In this document: positions 36,372 to 45,125 of the stretch, in pieces
Numbering within the stretch: position 1 is the stretch's first letter
Layout of the letters: every line of letters begins with the position of its first letter
Source of the DNA: an uncultured Pelagibacteraceae bacterium
GTDB taxonomy: Bacteria; Pseudomonadota; Alphaproteobacteria; Pelagibacterales; Pelagibacteraceae
DNA length: 64,000 nucleotides
Direction of reading: 5' to 3'
NCBI GenBank assembly: GCA_902552755.1
Contig: CACDHV010000002.1
Span: forward strand, 25,427-89,426
The notes under the pieces: generated by a model
Told to the model about the DNA's origin: nothing
Database searches by the model: none
The model's input: the letters and a program-made list of their open reading frames with translations, nothing else
Position numbers and translations under genes: made by a program

Positions 36372-36372
<1 letters not shown>
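35359..36372 (-). CDS. Ferredoxin-NADP reductase, thioredoxin reductase-like type
   Basis: The 337 residues have an FAD-binding GxGxxG at the N-terminus (VVIVGAGPTGLFCAHQLG), a NADPH-binding GxGxxA (VAIFGGGDSALDWAIEL, about residue 152), and the FAD C-terminal motif KGIFAIGDICTYPGKLKL. The CxxC redox pair of true thioredoxin reductases is absent, which places it with the TrxR-like ferredoxin-NADP reductases. Its start shares a base with the ferredoxin stop. It should pass electrons between NADPH and the adjacent ferredoxin. Confidence 0.93.
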
Positions 36373-36748
<376 letters not shown>

Positions 36749-36771
36749 ATATATATCGTAACTAATTGTTA

Positions 36772-37536
36772 CTAAGCTCTTCTTGTAGAGTTAGAAACTG
36801 CACAAGACCAGATAATTAAACCAAATGCGATTTTATTAACAAAGTCTGCTAAGTTATAGATAACGTTTAACGCGTTACCATCTATTCCACCTGTTAGGTA
36901 ACCAAAAATGTAACCTAATGGGTAAATAGCCCAACCTACAGTAACAATCATTCTTAAAGCTCCAAATGCAGTTACTAAAGATTTATTTCCAGATTTAGCA
37001 GCAACTTTTCCTGCTTCACCTGAGAAGATTTCATAAAGAATGTAAATCCATCCAGCCATACCGATTATGAAACCTAGTGTAGCGTTGATGAATCCAGCTT
37101 CTCCAAGATATCCACCTATTAACATAACTAGTGAACCAATTAAGATTCTCCAGAATATGTTTGTATCAACTTTTCTTACTGCTGAAAGAATTAAGTAAAA
37201 TTCTACTAGCTGTAGTGGCACAGTAATTAACCAGTCAATGTATCTGTAAACAGTTGGAGTATCACCTGTTTCGATCCAAACTGCTCTCATATACATATAG
37301 TGAATAAATGCTATACCTGTTACTAATCCAGCTACGTTTACTGATTTTCTCCACTGAGCTGCTACATTTGCTTGCTCCATAAAGAAAAACGCAGTAGCTG
37401 CTAACATACCCATTGAGATTAGCCAGAATGAAATTCCAACGAAATCATCTGTTCTCAAAAAGTCTGTCGCTGCATTAGCTGCTGTTACGCTCATAAAAAG
37501 CACTAAGCCTAATGCTAACGTTTTTGTTGTCTTCAT
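36772..37536 (-). CDS. Proteorhodopsin, blue-absorbing proton pump
   Basis: A light-driven outward proton pump of the inner membrane with retinal bound to a lysine. From the ATG at 37536 there are 254 residues, with a signal peptide-like N-terminus (MKTTKTLALGLVLFMSVTAA) and seven helices. The acceptor Asp101 (RYIDWLITVP), Thr105, donor Glu112 (QLVEFYLIL), counter-ion partner His79 (FIHYMYMR) and Schiff-base Lys235 (LADFVNKIAF) are all present. The tuning position is Gln109, as in blue-absorbing forms. A GGGAG ribosome-binding site lies before this ATG; the ATG at 37551 overlaps that site and is not the start. Confidence 0.98.
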   Translation of the reverse strand: MKTTKTLALGLVLFMSVTAANAATDFLRTDDFVGISFWLISMGMLAATAFFFMEQANVAAQWRKSVNVAGLVTGIAFIHYMYMRAVWIETGDTPTVYRYIDWLITVPLQLVEFYLILSAVRKVDTNIFWRILIGSLVMLIGGYLGEAGFINATLGFIIGMAGWIYILYEIFSGEAGKVAAKSGNKSLVTAFGALRMIVTVGWAIYPLGYIFGYLTGGIDGNALNVIYNLADFVNKIAFGLIIWSCAVSNSTRRA

Positions 37537-37546
37537 AAAAAACTCC
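37537..37546 (-). promoter_or_regulatory. Ribosome-binding site of the proteorhodopsin gene
   Basis: Read leftward, GAGGGAG followed by a T run precedes the ATG at 37536. It includes bases of an in-frame upstream ATG (37551), so it decides the start in favour of the inner ATG. Confidence 0.7.
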
Positions 37547-37570
37547 CTCATAGTTAGTTTTTTTTTATTA

Positions 37571-37620
37571 GTTTAAATTTAAACTACAGACTAATCTAAT
37601 GATTAGCCTAAAGTTAGGCT
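37571..37620. promoter_or_regulatory. Three palindromes upstream of the proteorhodopsin gene
   Basis: Within 50 bases there are a perfect 14-base palindrome GTTTAAATTTAAAC (37571-37584), CTAATC-N4-GATTAG (37591-37606) and AGCCTAA-N2-TTAGGCT (37605-37620), the last two sharing two bases. They lie 35-85 bases before the rhodopsin start codon. They could be operators or leader hairpins. The 200-base gap (37552-37752) is the longest non-coding stretch in the window, and nothing else in it was recognised apart from AT-rich sequence that must also hold the prpE promoter. Confidence 0.5.
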
Positions 37621-37752
37621 TAGATAGCAAAAAAATTTAGTTTATTGAAGAGTTTTTGACCTCTAAAAAGTATTGATTTTACTTACTTTATAAAATTAAA
37701 TACAACCTGTTGCATAAAATCATTATAAAAGTGTATCAAAAAACAAATCACT

Positions 37753-39651
37753 ATGAAAAATAGTTTTAACAAAATTTATCAAGAGTCTATACAAAATCCC
37801 GAGGAATTTTGGAAAAATGTGTCTGATGATGTCTTCTGGTTTAAAAAACCTTCTAAGATTTTAAACAAGTCTAACCCTCCATTTTATAAATGGTTTGAAG
37901 ATGGGGTTACAAACACCTGTTACAACGCAATTGATGTTCATATTGATAAAGGTAACGGTGAAAAGACAGCTTTAATCTATGATAGCCCTATAACAAAATT
38001 TAAAGCAAAGTTCACTTATAATGAATTAAAGCGAAAAATTTCAAAATTTGCTGGTGCATTAGATAACCAGGGAGTCAAAAAAGGTGACAGAGTAATTATC
38101 TACATGCCGATGATACCTGAAGCAGTTATAGCGATGCTGGCTTGTGGAAGAATCGGCGCAATACACTCAGTTGTCTTTGGTGGATTTGCTTCAAATGAAT
38201 TAGCGAGCAGAATTGATGATAGTAAAGCAAAAATTTTAATTACTGCATCCTGTGGATTTGAACCCGGACGAACTGTTGAATATAAACCATTAGTTGATGG
38301 AGCATTGAAACTTGCAAAACATAAAGTTGAAAGAGTAATTTTCTTTCAAAGGAAAGATAACGAAGTAAAACTCAACTCTCCACTTGAAATCAGTTGGGAA
38401 GAGGCACTTGTTAATGCTAAACATAAAGATTGTGTTGAGATTGGAGCAAATGATTTTGCTTACATTTTATATACATCTGGAACTACAGGAATACCAAAAG
38501 GTATAGTAAGAGATGTTGGAGGTCATATAGTTGCTCTTAAATGGACAATGAAAAATATTTATAATGTTGATGAGAATGATGTTTGGTGGTCGGCAAGTGA
38601 TATTGGTTGGATAGTAGGACATTCATATATTGTTTATGCTCCATTATTCAAAGGATGTACAACAGTTTTATATGAGGGGAAGCCAGTTGGAACTCCTGAT
38701 GCAGGAGTATTTTGGAGAATAATTTCAGAGTATAAAATTAAATCTTTGTTTACAGCTCCAACAGCATTTAGAGCTATTAAAAAAGAAGACCCAGATGGAA
38801 AATTTTTCTCAAAATATGATTTAAGTTCTTTTGAATCTTTATTTCTAGCTGGAGAAAGAGCTGATCCCGATACAATAAAATGGGCTGAAAATCTTTTAAA
38901 TGTTCCCGTAATAGATCATTGGTGGCAAACAGAGACTAGTTGGGCAATAAGTTCAAATTGTACTGGAATAGAAATGCAAAAAACTAAGTATGGTTCAGCG
39001 TGTAAAGCAGTTCCAGGTTATGATGTAAAAATAATAAAACCAGATCATTCAATCGCGGAACCTAATGAGATGGGTGATATAGTTGTTAAATTACCTTTAC
39101 CACCAGGTACTTTCCCTACACTTTGGAATGCAGACAAAAGATACGAAGAAAATTATATGAATAATTATAAAGGTTACTATCAAACTTACGATGCAGGACA
39201 CATTGATGAAGATGGATACATTTGGATTATGTCGCGGACTGATGACATTATAAATGTTGCAGGTCATAGATTATCGACGGGTGCGATTGAAGAGGTTTTA
39301 TCTGAACATCAATCAGTTGCTGAGTGTGCTGTTCTTGGTATTGCAGACAAATTGAAAGGACAATTGCCAATTGGTTTAGTTGTTTTAAAATCTGGTGTTG
39401 AAAAAAACAATGAAACTATTTCAAAGGAATGTATTAAAATGGTAAGAGATAAAATTGGACCAGTTGCAGCATTTAAAGTTGTGATAGTTATAAAAAGATT
39501 ACCTAAAACGAGATCAGGAAAAATATTGAGAGGAACTATTCGTAAAATTGCGGACAAAGAAGATTATAAAATGCCGGCAACAATCGATGATCCAGTAATT
39601 TTAGAGGAAATTACTCAAAGTTTAATAGAGAATAAAATTCTTTCCGAATAA
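37753..39651 (+). CDS. prpE: Propionate-CoA ligase (acetyl-CoA synthetase family)
   Basis: The enzyme joins propionate (or acetate) to CoA with ATP through an acyl-adenylate. The 632 residues match PrpE better than Acs: NPPFYKWFEDGVTNTCYNAID near residue 45 is the PrpE-type entry. The adenylation motifs ILYTSGTTGIPKGIVRD and DHWWQTETSWAI, the hinge RTDDIINVAGHRLSTGAIEE and the catalytic Lys in LPKTRSGKILRG are intact. It diverges from the rhodopsin gene and stands alone on the plus strand. Confidence 0.93.
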   Translation: MKNSFNKIYQESIQNPEEFWKNVSDDVFWFKKPSKILNKSNPPFYKWFEDGVTNTCYNAIDVHIDKGNGEKTALIYDSPITKFKAKFTYNELKRKISKFAGALDNQGVKKGDRVIIYMPMIPEAVIAMLACGRIGAIHSVVFGGFASNELASRIDDSKAKILITASCGFEPGRTVEYKPLVDGALKLAKHKVERVIFFQRKDNEVKLNSPLEISWEEALVNAKHKDCVEIGANDFAYILYTSGTTGIPKGIVRDVGGHIVALKWTMKNIYNVDENDVWWSASDIGWIVGHSYIVYAPLFKGCTTVLYEGKPVGTPDAGVFWRIISEYKIKSLFTAPTAFRAIKKEDPDGKFFSKYDLSSFESLFLAGERADPDTIKWAENLLNVPVIDHWWQTETSWAISSNCTGIEMQKTKYGSACKAVPGYDVKIIKPDHSIAEPNEMGDIVVKLPLPPGTFPTLWNADKRYEENYMNNYKGYYQTYDAGHIDEDGYIWIMSRTDDIINVAGHRLSTGAIEEVLSEHQSVAECAVLGIADKLKGQLPIGLVVLKSGVEKNNETISKECIKMVRDKIGPVAAFKVVIVIKRLPKTRSGKILRGTIRKIADKEDYKMPATIDDPVILEEITQSLIENKILSE

Positions 39652-39655
39652 AATT

Positions 39656-40966
39656 TTAATTATTGAACTTGATGGGCTTTCCTGATGCTTCTCCAAGGAT
39701 TTTTCCATCTTTCATTTTAATCTCTCCATTTATGATTGTATAAACTGGGGTTCCCTTAAACTTATGTCCATCAAAAGGTGACCATCCACACTTACTCTCT
39801 ATTAGTTCATTTTTGATTTCGATAATTTTGTTCATATCCACAATTGTAAAGTCTGCATCATAGTTTTCCTTTATATGTCCCTTACCTATAATACCAAAAA
39901 TTTTTGCTGGATTTTCACAGACAAGATTCATAAGCTGAACTAAAGTTAATTTTCCGTCATTTACATGGTTCAGCATCACAGGTAATAAGGTCTGAACCCC
40001 TGGCATTCCTGAGGGGGTATCCGGATATTCTTTATCTTTATTTATCTTCAGATGTGGAGCGTGATCCGAACCGATAGTGTCATTATAATTATTTCTTACC
40101 GCATACCATAGTCTATCGTAATGACTTTTTTCTCTAATAGGTGGATTCATCTGGGCATAAGTTCCAAGTTTGTTGTAACAATCTGGAGCATACATCGTTA
40201 AATGTTGTGGAGTTATTTCAAAAGTTATGTCTCCCTTATTCTGAGATAAAAAATCAATCTCCTGTTTAGTAGTAATATGCAAAATATGAGCCTTTTTACC
40301 AAGTCTTTTTGCAATTTTTACAATCTTTCTAGTAGACGATATTGCACATTCTTCATCCCTCCAAATTGGATGGGAATGAACATTGCCTTTTTCTCTCAAT
40401 TTCTTTCTTAAATTTAAAATATCTTCATCTTCTGAATGAACTGCAACAATTTTAGATGTACTTTCAAATACCTTTTCTATGTCCTTTTCTTTATGAACTA
40501 ATAATGTTCCCGTGGAGGAGCCAGCAAACAATTTAACACCACAACATCCATCTAAACCTTTAAGGTCAGCTAATTCGCTTTGATTAGTTGGAGTTGCTCC
40601 AAAATAAAATGCATGATTACAATACATTCTATTTTTTGCTAAATCTATTTTTCTTTGAAATTCTGCTTTATTTGTAGTTGCAGGATTAGTATTTGGCATT
40701 TCAAATACTGAGGTTATACCTCCAACAATTGCTGCTCTACTTCCAGAAGCTAAATCCTCAGTGTCTGTTGAGCCTGGCTCTCTAAAATGCGTCTGAGTAT
40801 CAATACAACCAGGAAGAACAGTAAGTCCAGTTGCATCAATTGATTGACTTGAATCTTCATCTAACTTACCAATTTTTACAATCTTGCTGTTTTGGATACC
40901 TATATCAAGATCTTTGAGATCTTTATCAATATAACACTTTCCATTTTTGATTATTAGGTCTAACAT
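39656..40966 (-). CDS. pyrC: Dihydroorotase-like amidohydrolase
   Basis: A dihydroorotase makes dihydroorotate from carbamoyl-aspartate for pyrimidines. The 436 residues have the class I TIM-barrel motifs: HFREPGSTDTEDLASGSRAA, EMPNTNPATT, the bridging Lys in CCGVKLFAG, metal His in VAVHSED and HILHITT, and the catalytic Asp in TIGSDHAPH. The usual HxH of the first motif is here QTH, that is Gln for the first His, as in the DQVHFREPG variants I recall from other phyla. Allantoinase or hydantoinase is the alternative. Whether it is fully active with the changed ligand is uncertain. Confidence 0.85.
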   Translation of the reverse strand: MLDLIIKNGKCYIDKDLKDLDIGIQNSKIVKIGKLDEDSSQSIDATGLTVLPGCIDTQTHFREPGSTDTEDLASGSRAAIVGGITSVFEMPNTNPATTNKAEFQRKIDLAKNRMYCNHAFYFGATPTNQSELADLKGLDGCCGVKLFAGSSTGTLLVHKEKDIEKVFESTSKIVAVHSEDEDILNLRKKLREKGNVHSHPIWRDEECAISSTRKIVKIAKRLGKKAHILHITTKQEIDFLSQNKGDITFEITPQHLTMYAPDCYNKLGTYAQMNPPIREKSHYDRLWYAVRNNYNDTIGSDHAPHLKINKDKEYPDTPSGMPGVQTLLPVMLNHVNDGKLTLVQLMNLVCENPAKIFGIIGKGHIKENYDADFTIVDMNKIIEIKNELIESKCGWSPFDGHKFKGTPVYTIINGEIKMKDGKILGEASGKPIKFNN

Positions 40967-41008
40967 TTGTAAAAAAACTACTTATATCATTCATTACAGT
41001 ATTACAAT

Positions 41009-41899
41009 ATGAATAGAAATAATATTTACATCCTAGAGGATAGGGGTCTTATTTATATTAATGGAGATGATTCAAAAGAATTTCTACAAAATATAATTAC
41101 AAACAACATTGAAAATGTAACAGATGATAGAAGTTGTTTCTCAGCTCTCTTAACCCCGCAAGGCAAATATCTTTACGATTTCATAATTATTAAACATAAA
41201 TCAGGTTATTTTTTGGATTGCGAAAAGAAAATTATTGAAAATTTATATAAACAGTTAAATTTATACAAGCTTAGATCTAAAGTAGAAATTTTAAATCTAA
41301 GTAATGAGTTTGTTGTTGCAAATTTAACAAAGGAAAAATTTCTAGAATTAGAAAATTCTAAAGATGAGATGGGTTTTACTATAAAATTTAGAGAAGATCC
41401 TATTCTTTTAGATCCAAGATCTGATAAATTAGGAGCTAGATTAGTGATTAATTTAGAAAAATTGTATCTTTCTATAAAAAAATTGGGATTAAAAGTTTCT
41501 GATGTAAATGAATATTATAATTACAGTCATGAATTAGGAATTGCTCAAATTGATACGCATAATCTGCAAGATAAAATATTTGGAATTGAATGTAATTTTG
41601 AAGAACTAAATGGAATTGACTTTGGAAAAGGATGTTATGTAGGGCAAGAAAATACAGCTAGAATAAAACTTAAAGATAAACTTAATAAAAGACTATTTGC
41701 AATTAAAGTTTTAGATGGAAAAATCAATAGTGACGAAATTACTTCTGAAAATAAAATTTTAGGAAAGTTATTGATTAACAATAAAAATCCATTTGCTTTA
41801 ATGAAACTAGAAGAGAAAAGCTTTAATTTTGATAAAAATCTAAAGTGCGGTGATGCAAAAATAAAGGTGTTAAGACCAAGTTGGATAAAAATTATTTAA
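41009..41899 (+). CDS. ygfZ: YgfZ/GcvT-like folate-binding iron-sulfur protein
   Basis: YgfZ-type proteins take part in repair or assembly of certain iron-sulfur enzymes and bind tetrahydrofolate. The 296 residues show the family signature KGCYVGQENTARIK (about residues 209-222) with its redox-critical Cys, and the N-terminal DRGLIYINGDDSKEFLQNIITN that begins the GcvT fold. The C-terminal beta domain is present. It diverges from the dihydroorotase gene and overlaps the MazG-like gene by eight bases convergently. Confidence 0.92.
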   Translation: MNRNNIYILEDRGLIYINGDDSKEFLQNIITNNIENVTDDRSCFSALLTPQGKYLYDFIIIKHKSGYFLDCEKKIIENLYKQLNLYKLRSKVEILNLSNEFVVANLTKEKFLELENSKDEMGFTIKFREDPILLDPRSDKLGARLVINLEKLYLSIKKLGLKVSDVNEYYNYSHELGIAQIDTHNLQDKIFGIECNFEELNGIDFGKGCYVGQENTARIKLKDKLNKRLFAIKVLDGKINSDEITSENKILGKLLINNKNPFALMKLEEKSFNFDKNLKCGDAKIKVLRPSWIKII

Positions 41900-42263
41900 T
41901 AAATTTTGATAAATCTGGTTTGAAATAGTCTGGTCCTTTCATAACTTTTCCAAATTCATTATATATTGGTTTTCCATCTTTTCCCAATTTACTCATATTA
42001 GATTTTTGAACTTCATCAAAACATTTATCTAAATTAATACCAAAAGCATGACCTGCGCCATAAGTAACATACAAAATATCTGTTAATGCATCTGCAACTT
42101 CAGTTAAATTTTTTTCTGATATTGCTTGTTTAAGTTCCTCTAACTCTTCACTAATCAATGAAATTCTTAACGAATTGATTTTATCTGTGCTTAAACTTGA
42201 TGAATCTTTTACACCTTGATTAAAAGTTTTCATAAACACACCAACTTTTTCAAAATTTGTCAT
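41892..42263 (-). CDS. MazG-like NTP pyrophosphohydrolase
   Basis: The 123 residues form an all-alpha NTP-PPase fold with metal ligands in ISEEELEELKQAI-type helix (SEELEELKQAI) and EVADALTDILYVTYG, the E-x2-D pair of MazG-like enzymes. A C-terminal KDGKPIYNEFGKVMKGPDYF tail is also seen in this subgroup, which includes phosphoribosyl-ATP pyrophosphohydrolase relatives. It probably hydrolyses a non-canonical nucleotide. The exact substrate is not known. Confidence 0.78.
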   Translation of the reverse strand: MTNFEKVGVFMKTFNQGVKDSSSLSTDKINSLRISLISEELEELKQAISEKNLTEVADALTDILYVTYGAGHAFGINLDKCFDEVQKSNMSKLGKDGKPIYNEFGKVMKGPDYFKPDLSKFIK

Positions 42264-42330
42264 TTTACTCCTATATGATTTTATTATTATTTAATGTATA
42301 AGTGTATAGATATACTCTCAAAACTAAAAT

Positions 42331-43719
42331 ATGAAATTCAGAAAAGAATTTGACAGCATTGGTTCTATAAATGTGCCTGTGGATAAGTATTGGGGTGCAT
42401 CCACACAAAGATCAAAAAAATACTTTGATATTGGAGATGTATTAGTCAAACTGAAGTTAATTAAATCCATAGCTATTATAAAAAAAGCAGCTGCTATTAC
42501 AAATTATAAAAGCAAAGATCTTAATTTAAAAATTTATAAATCAATTTTACGAGCTTCTAGCGAAGTTATTGCTGGAAAATTAGATAATCATTTCCCTCTT
42601 AAAGTTTGGCAAACTGGCTCTGGCACACAAACAAATATGAATGTGAATGAAGTTATTTCAAATCGAGCAATTGAAATACTTAAGGGAAAAAAGGGTACAA
42701 AAAAACCTGTCCATCCAAATGATCACGTTAATAAATCACAGTCAACGAATGATGTATTTCCCACAGCAATGCATATTGCAATAGCAATGGAAACTAGAGA
42801 AAAACTATTACCAAGCTTAGCGTTATTAAATAAAGAGTTAAAAAAAAAGGTAAGTGAATTTAATAAAATAGTCAAAATAGGTAGAACACACCTTCAGGAT
42901 GCTACACCTTTATCATTGGGTCAAGAATTTTCTGGCTACCAATCTCAACTAGATGAATGTATTAAAAGAATAAATGTTTCACTGAATGAAATTTATTATT
43001 TAGCACAAGGTGGGACAGCGGTAGGTACAGGTATCAATACCAAAAAAAATTTTGATAAGAAAATAGTAAATGAAATTAAAAAAATCACAAAGTTGCCTTT
43101 TAAGCCAGCTAAAAATAAGTTTGCTGCACTTGCGGCACATGATGCGATAGTAAATTATTCAGGCACATTAAATACAACTGCAGTATGTTTAATGAAAATA
43201 GCAAATGATATTAGGTTTTTAGGTTCAGGACCAAGAGCTGGATATGGAGAGTTGATATTACCAGAAAATGAACCTGGATCATCAATTATGCCTGGCAAAG
43301 TAAATCCAACTCAATGTGAAGCTGTCACAATGGTTTGTGTAAAAGTAATTGGTAATCACAATGGAATTACAATGGCTGGATCACATGGTCATTTTGAACT
43401 TAATGTTTTCAAGCCTTTGATAATTCATAATGTACTTCAGTCAATTCAAATTCTAGCAGATAGTACAAAAAGTTTTGCAAAATATTGTATCTCCGGACTG
43501 AAAGCTGACAAAAATAGAATAAAATATTTAGTAGATAACTCTTTAATGTTGGTGACTGCCTTATCTCCAAAAATTGGTTATGATAATGCTGCGAAAATTG
43601 CAAAGAATGCATTGAAAAATAAAACTACTCTTAAATTTGAAGCAATGAGATCAGGTCTTATTAATGAGAAGGAATATGATAAAATTGTTGATCCCAATAA
43701 AATGATTGAACCTGATTAA
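42331..43719 (+). CDS. fumC: Fumarate hydratase class II
   Basis: FumC hydrates fumarate to malate without iron. The 462 residues carry the signature [16 protein letters not shown] (about residues 315-330), with [33 protein letters not shown] and [18 protein letters not shown] earlier. These distinguish it from aspartase and adenylosuccinate lyase, although fumarase and aspartase are close. It overlaps the convergent AsmA-family gene by four bases. Confidence 0.95.
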   Translation: MKFRKEFDSIGSINVPVDKYWGASTQRSKKYFDIGDVLVKLKLIKSIAIIKKAAAITNYKSKDLNLKIYKSILRASSEVIAGKLDNHFPLKVWQTGSGTQTNMNVNEVISNRAIEILKGKKGTKKPVHPNDHVNKSQSTNDVFPTAMHIAIAMETREKLLPSLALLNKELKKKVSEFNKIVKIGRTHLQDATPLSLGQEFSGYQSQLDECIKRINVSLNEIYYLAQGGTAVGTGINTKKNFDKKIVNEIKKITKLPFKPAKNKFAALAAHDAIVNYSGTLNTTAVCLMKIANDIRFLGSGPRAGYGELILPENEPGSSIMPGKVNPTQCEAVTMVCVKVIGNHNGITMAGSHGHFELNVFKPLIIHNVLQSIQILADSTKSFAKYCISGLKADKNRIKYLVDNSLMLVTALSPKIGYDNAAKIAKNALKNKTTLKFEAMRSGLINEKEYDKIVDPNKMIEPD

Positions 43720-45089
43720 GTATTTATAATATTCTTGACTAAAGATTTAAATTCTTGAGAATTTCTAATGTTAAACCTAGACTCACCACTGTTTTTATCT
43801 ACATATACTTTTTGATTAATTTTTATATCAAATATTGATACTAATCCGGTATTAATATTTTTATCCACTTTAAAATCGATTACATTTATACCCTCCACTT
43901 TATCTAATTTTACCTGAAATTTTCTAGCAAAATCTTTTTTATTTTTTATTAATAATGAGTTTGATGAATGAAATATTGCATCACCATTTTCTTCATTATA
44001 TTTTATTTCAGTTTCAATTTGGCCGATATCACCAATATTAAATATAACTTCATTTAATTTAACATTTTGTTGCGATATATTGAAACTTATATTACCATTT
44101 CTAATAAGTTCATGTTCAATGTTAGTCAGAAGGAATTTAATATTTCCATTTAAATTACCTAATAAATCAGGTTTTAAATTTAAAATAGAAAATATTAATT
44201 GATCAGCCAAAAAATTTAAATTTTGCTTATCCAATGAAATATTCGAATTGAGATAAAAGGGTGATAACTCTATTTTTGTGTCAAATTTAATATTATTATT
44301 ATTATCAGGAGACTTTAAAGTTATTAATTTATTTTTAAGCTCATAATCTATTTCAATATTTTGATTTAAGAAATTAATTGATGTGTAGCCTTTAAAGTCA
44401 GAACTACTATTATAGTATATCTGATTTTTAATTAAAATATTTGGCTCGTCAAAATCTACCTCTATTTTTGAATTCGTTTGAGAATTATATTTTTTTTTCC
44501 ATAATGATTTAAAATTTAAATCGAACAAATTTCCTTTAATATTTAATTTTTTAAAATCATCTTTTTTAGAAGTAATAAAATTAATTTTTTCTATTGGAGA
44601 TATAATTAAAGTCTCATCATTATCGTCTATTATAAATACTTTACTTTTTTTAATATAAAATGGTTTACTTTTACTTTTATGAAAATAATTTCTTAAAATA
44701 TTAAATTCTTTTTGTCTTAATAAAAAATTAGTATCTTGTATTTCAAATTTTTCAAAATCAACTTTTGATTTTGGATATAAACTATTAGATAATAAAAATA
44801 TCTTTAGATTCTTAATATCTACCAACATATCTTGGTCATTATTTTCATTAATTGATAATGATGAATCGCTAATTAACAAATGAGGTTTTGGAAGTAGTTG
44901 ATACTTTATGTCACCATTTATATTAAGGCTAATATCAAAATCAGAATAAAATTTACTTTCAATAATATTTTCTATGCTTTTATAATTAAATAAAACTGGT
45001 ATTGATAAATAGATGCTAAATGAAAAAAACAATGCAATTATTAGAAAAATGCCTTTTATAAATAATGATATTTTCTTAGTTTTGTTCAT
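43716..45089 (-). CDS. AsmA-family inner membrane-anchored protein
   Basis: The 457 residues have one N-terminal membrane helix (residues 8-33) followed by a long beta-strand-rich periplasmic region with repeated short Asn/Asp-Ile patterns, for example [19 protein letters not shown] and LINFK-type strands. This fits AsmA proteins of the bridge-like lipid-transfer superfamily, which act in outer membrane lipid balance. The length is short compared with E. coli AsmA (617). The gene stands alone between fumC and uvrD, diverging from the latter. The family assignment rests on layout and short local similarity. Confidence 0.7.
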   Translation of the reverse strand: MNKTKKISLFIKGIFLIIALFFSFSIYLSIPVLFNYKSIENIIESKFYSDFDISLNINGDIKYQLLPKPHLLISDSSLSINENNDQDMLVDIKNLKIFLLSNSLYPKSKVDFEKFEIQDTNFLLRQKEFNILRNYFHKSKSKPFYIKKSKVFIIDDNDETLIISPIEKINFITSKKDDFKKLNIKGNLFDLNFKSLWKKKYNSQTNSKIEVDFDEPNILIKNQIYYNSSSDFKGYTSINFLNQNIEIDYELKNKLITLKSPDNNNNIKFDTKIELSPFYLNSNISLDKQNLNFLADQLIFSILNLKPDLLGNLNGNIKFLLTNIEHELIRNGNISFNISQQNVKLNEVIFNIGDIGQIETEIKYNEENGDAIFHSSNSLLIKNKKDFARKFQVKLDKVEGINVIDFKVDKNINTGLVSIFDIKINQKVYVDKNSGESRFNIRNSQEFKSLVKNIINT

Positions 45090-45125
45090 TAATTTAATAT
45101 CGCTTAAATCTCAAAAAAATAAACG

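Noticed and set aside
37552-37752. Riboswitch before prpE or the rhodopsin gene
   Set aside because: No conserved glycine, SAM or other riboswitch core was recognised; only simple palindromes are present.
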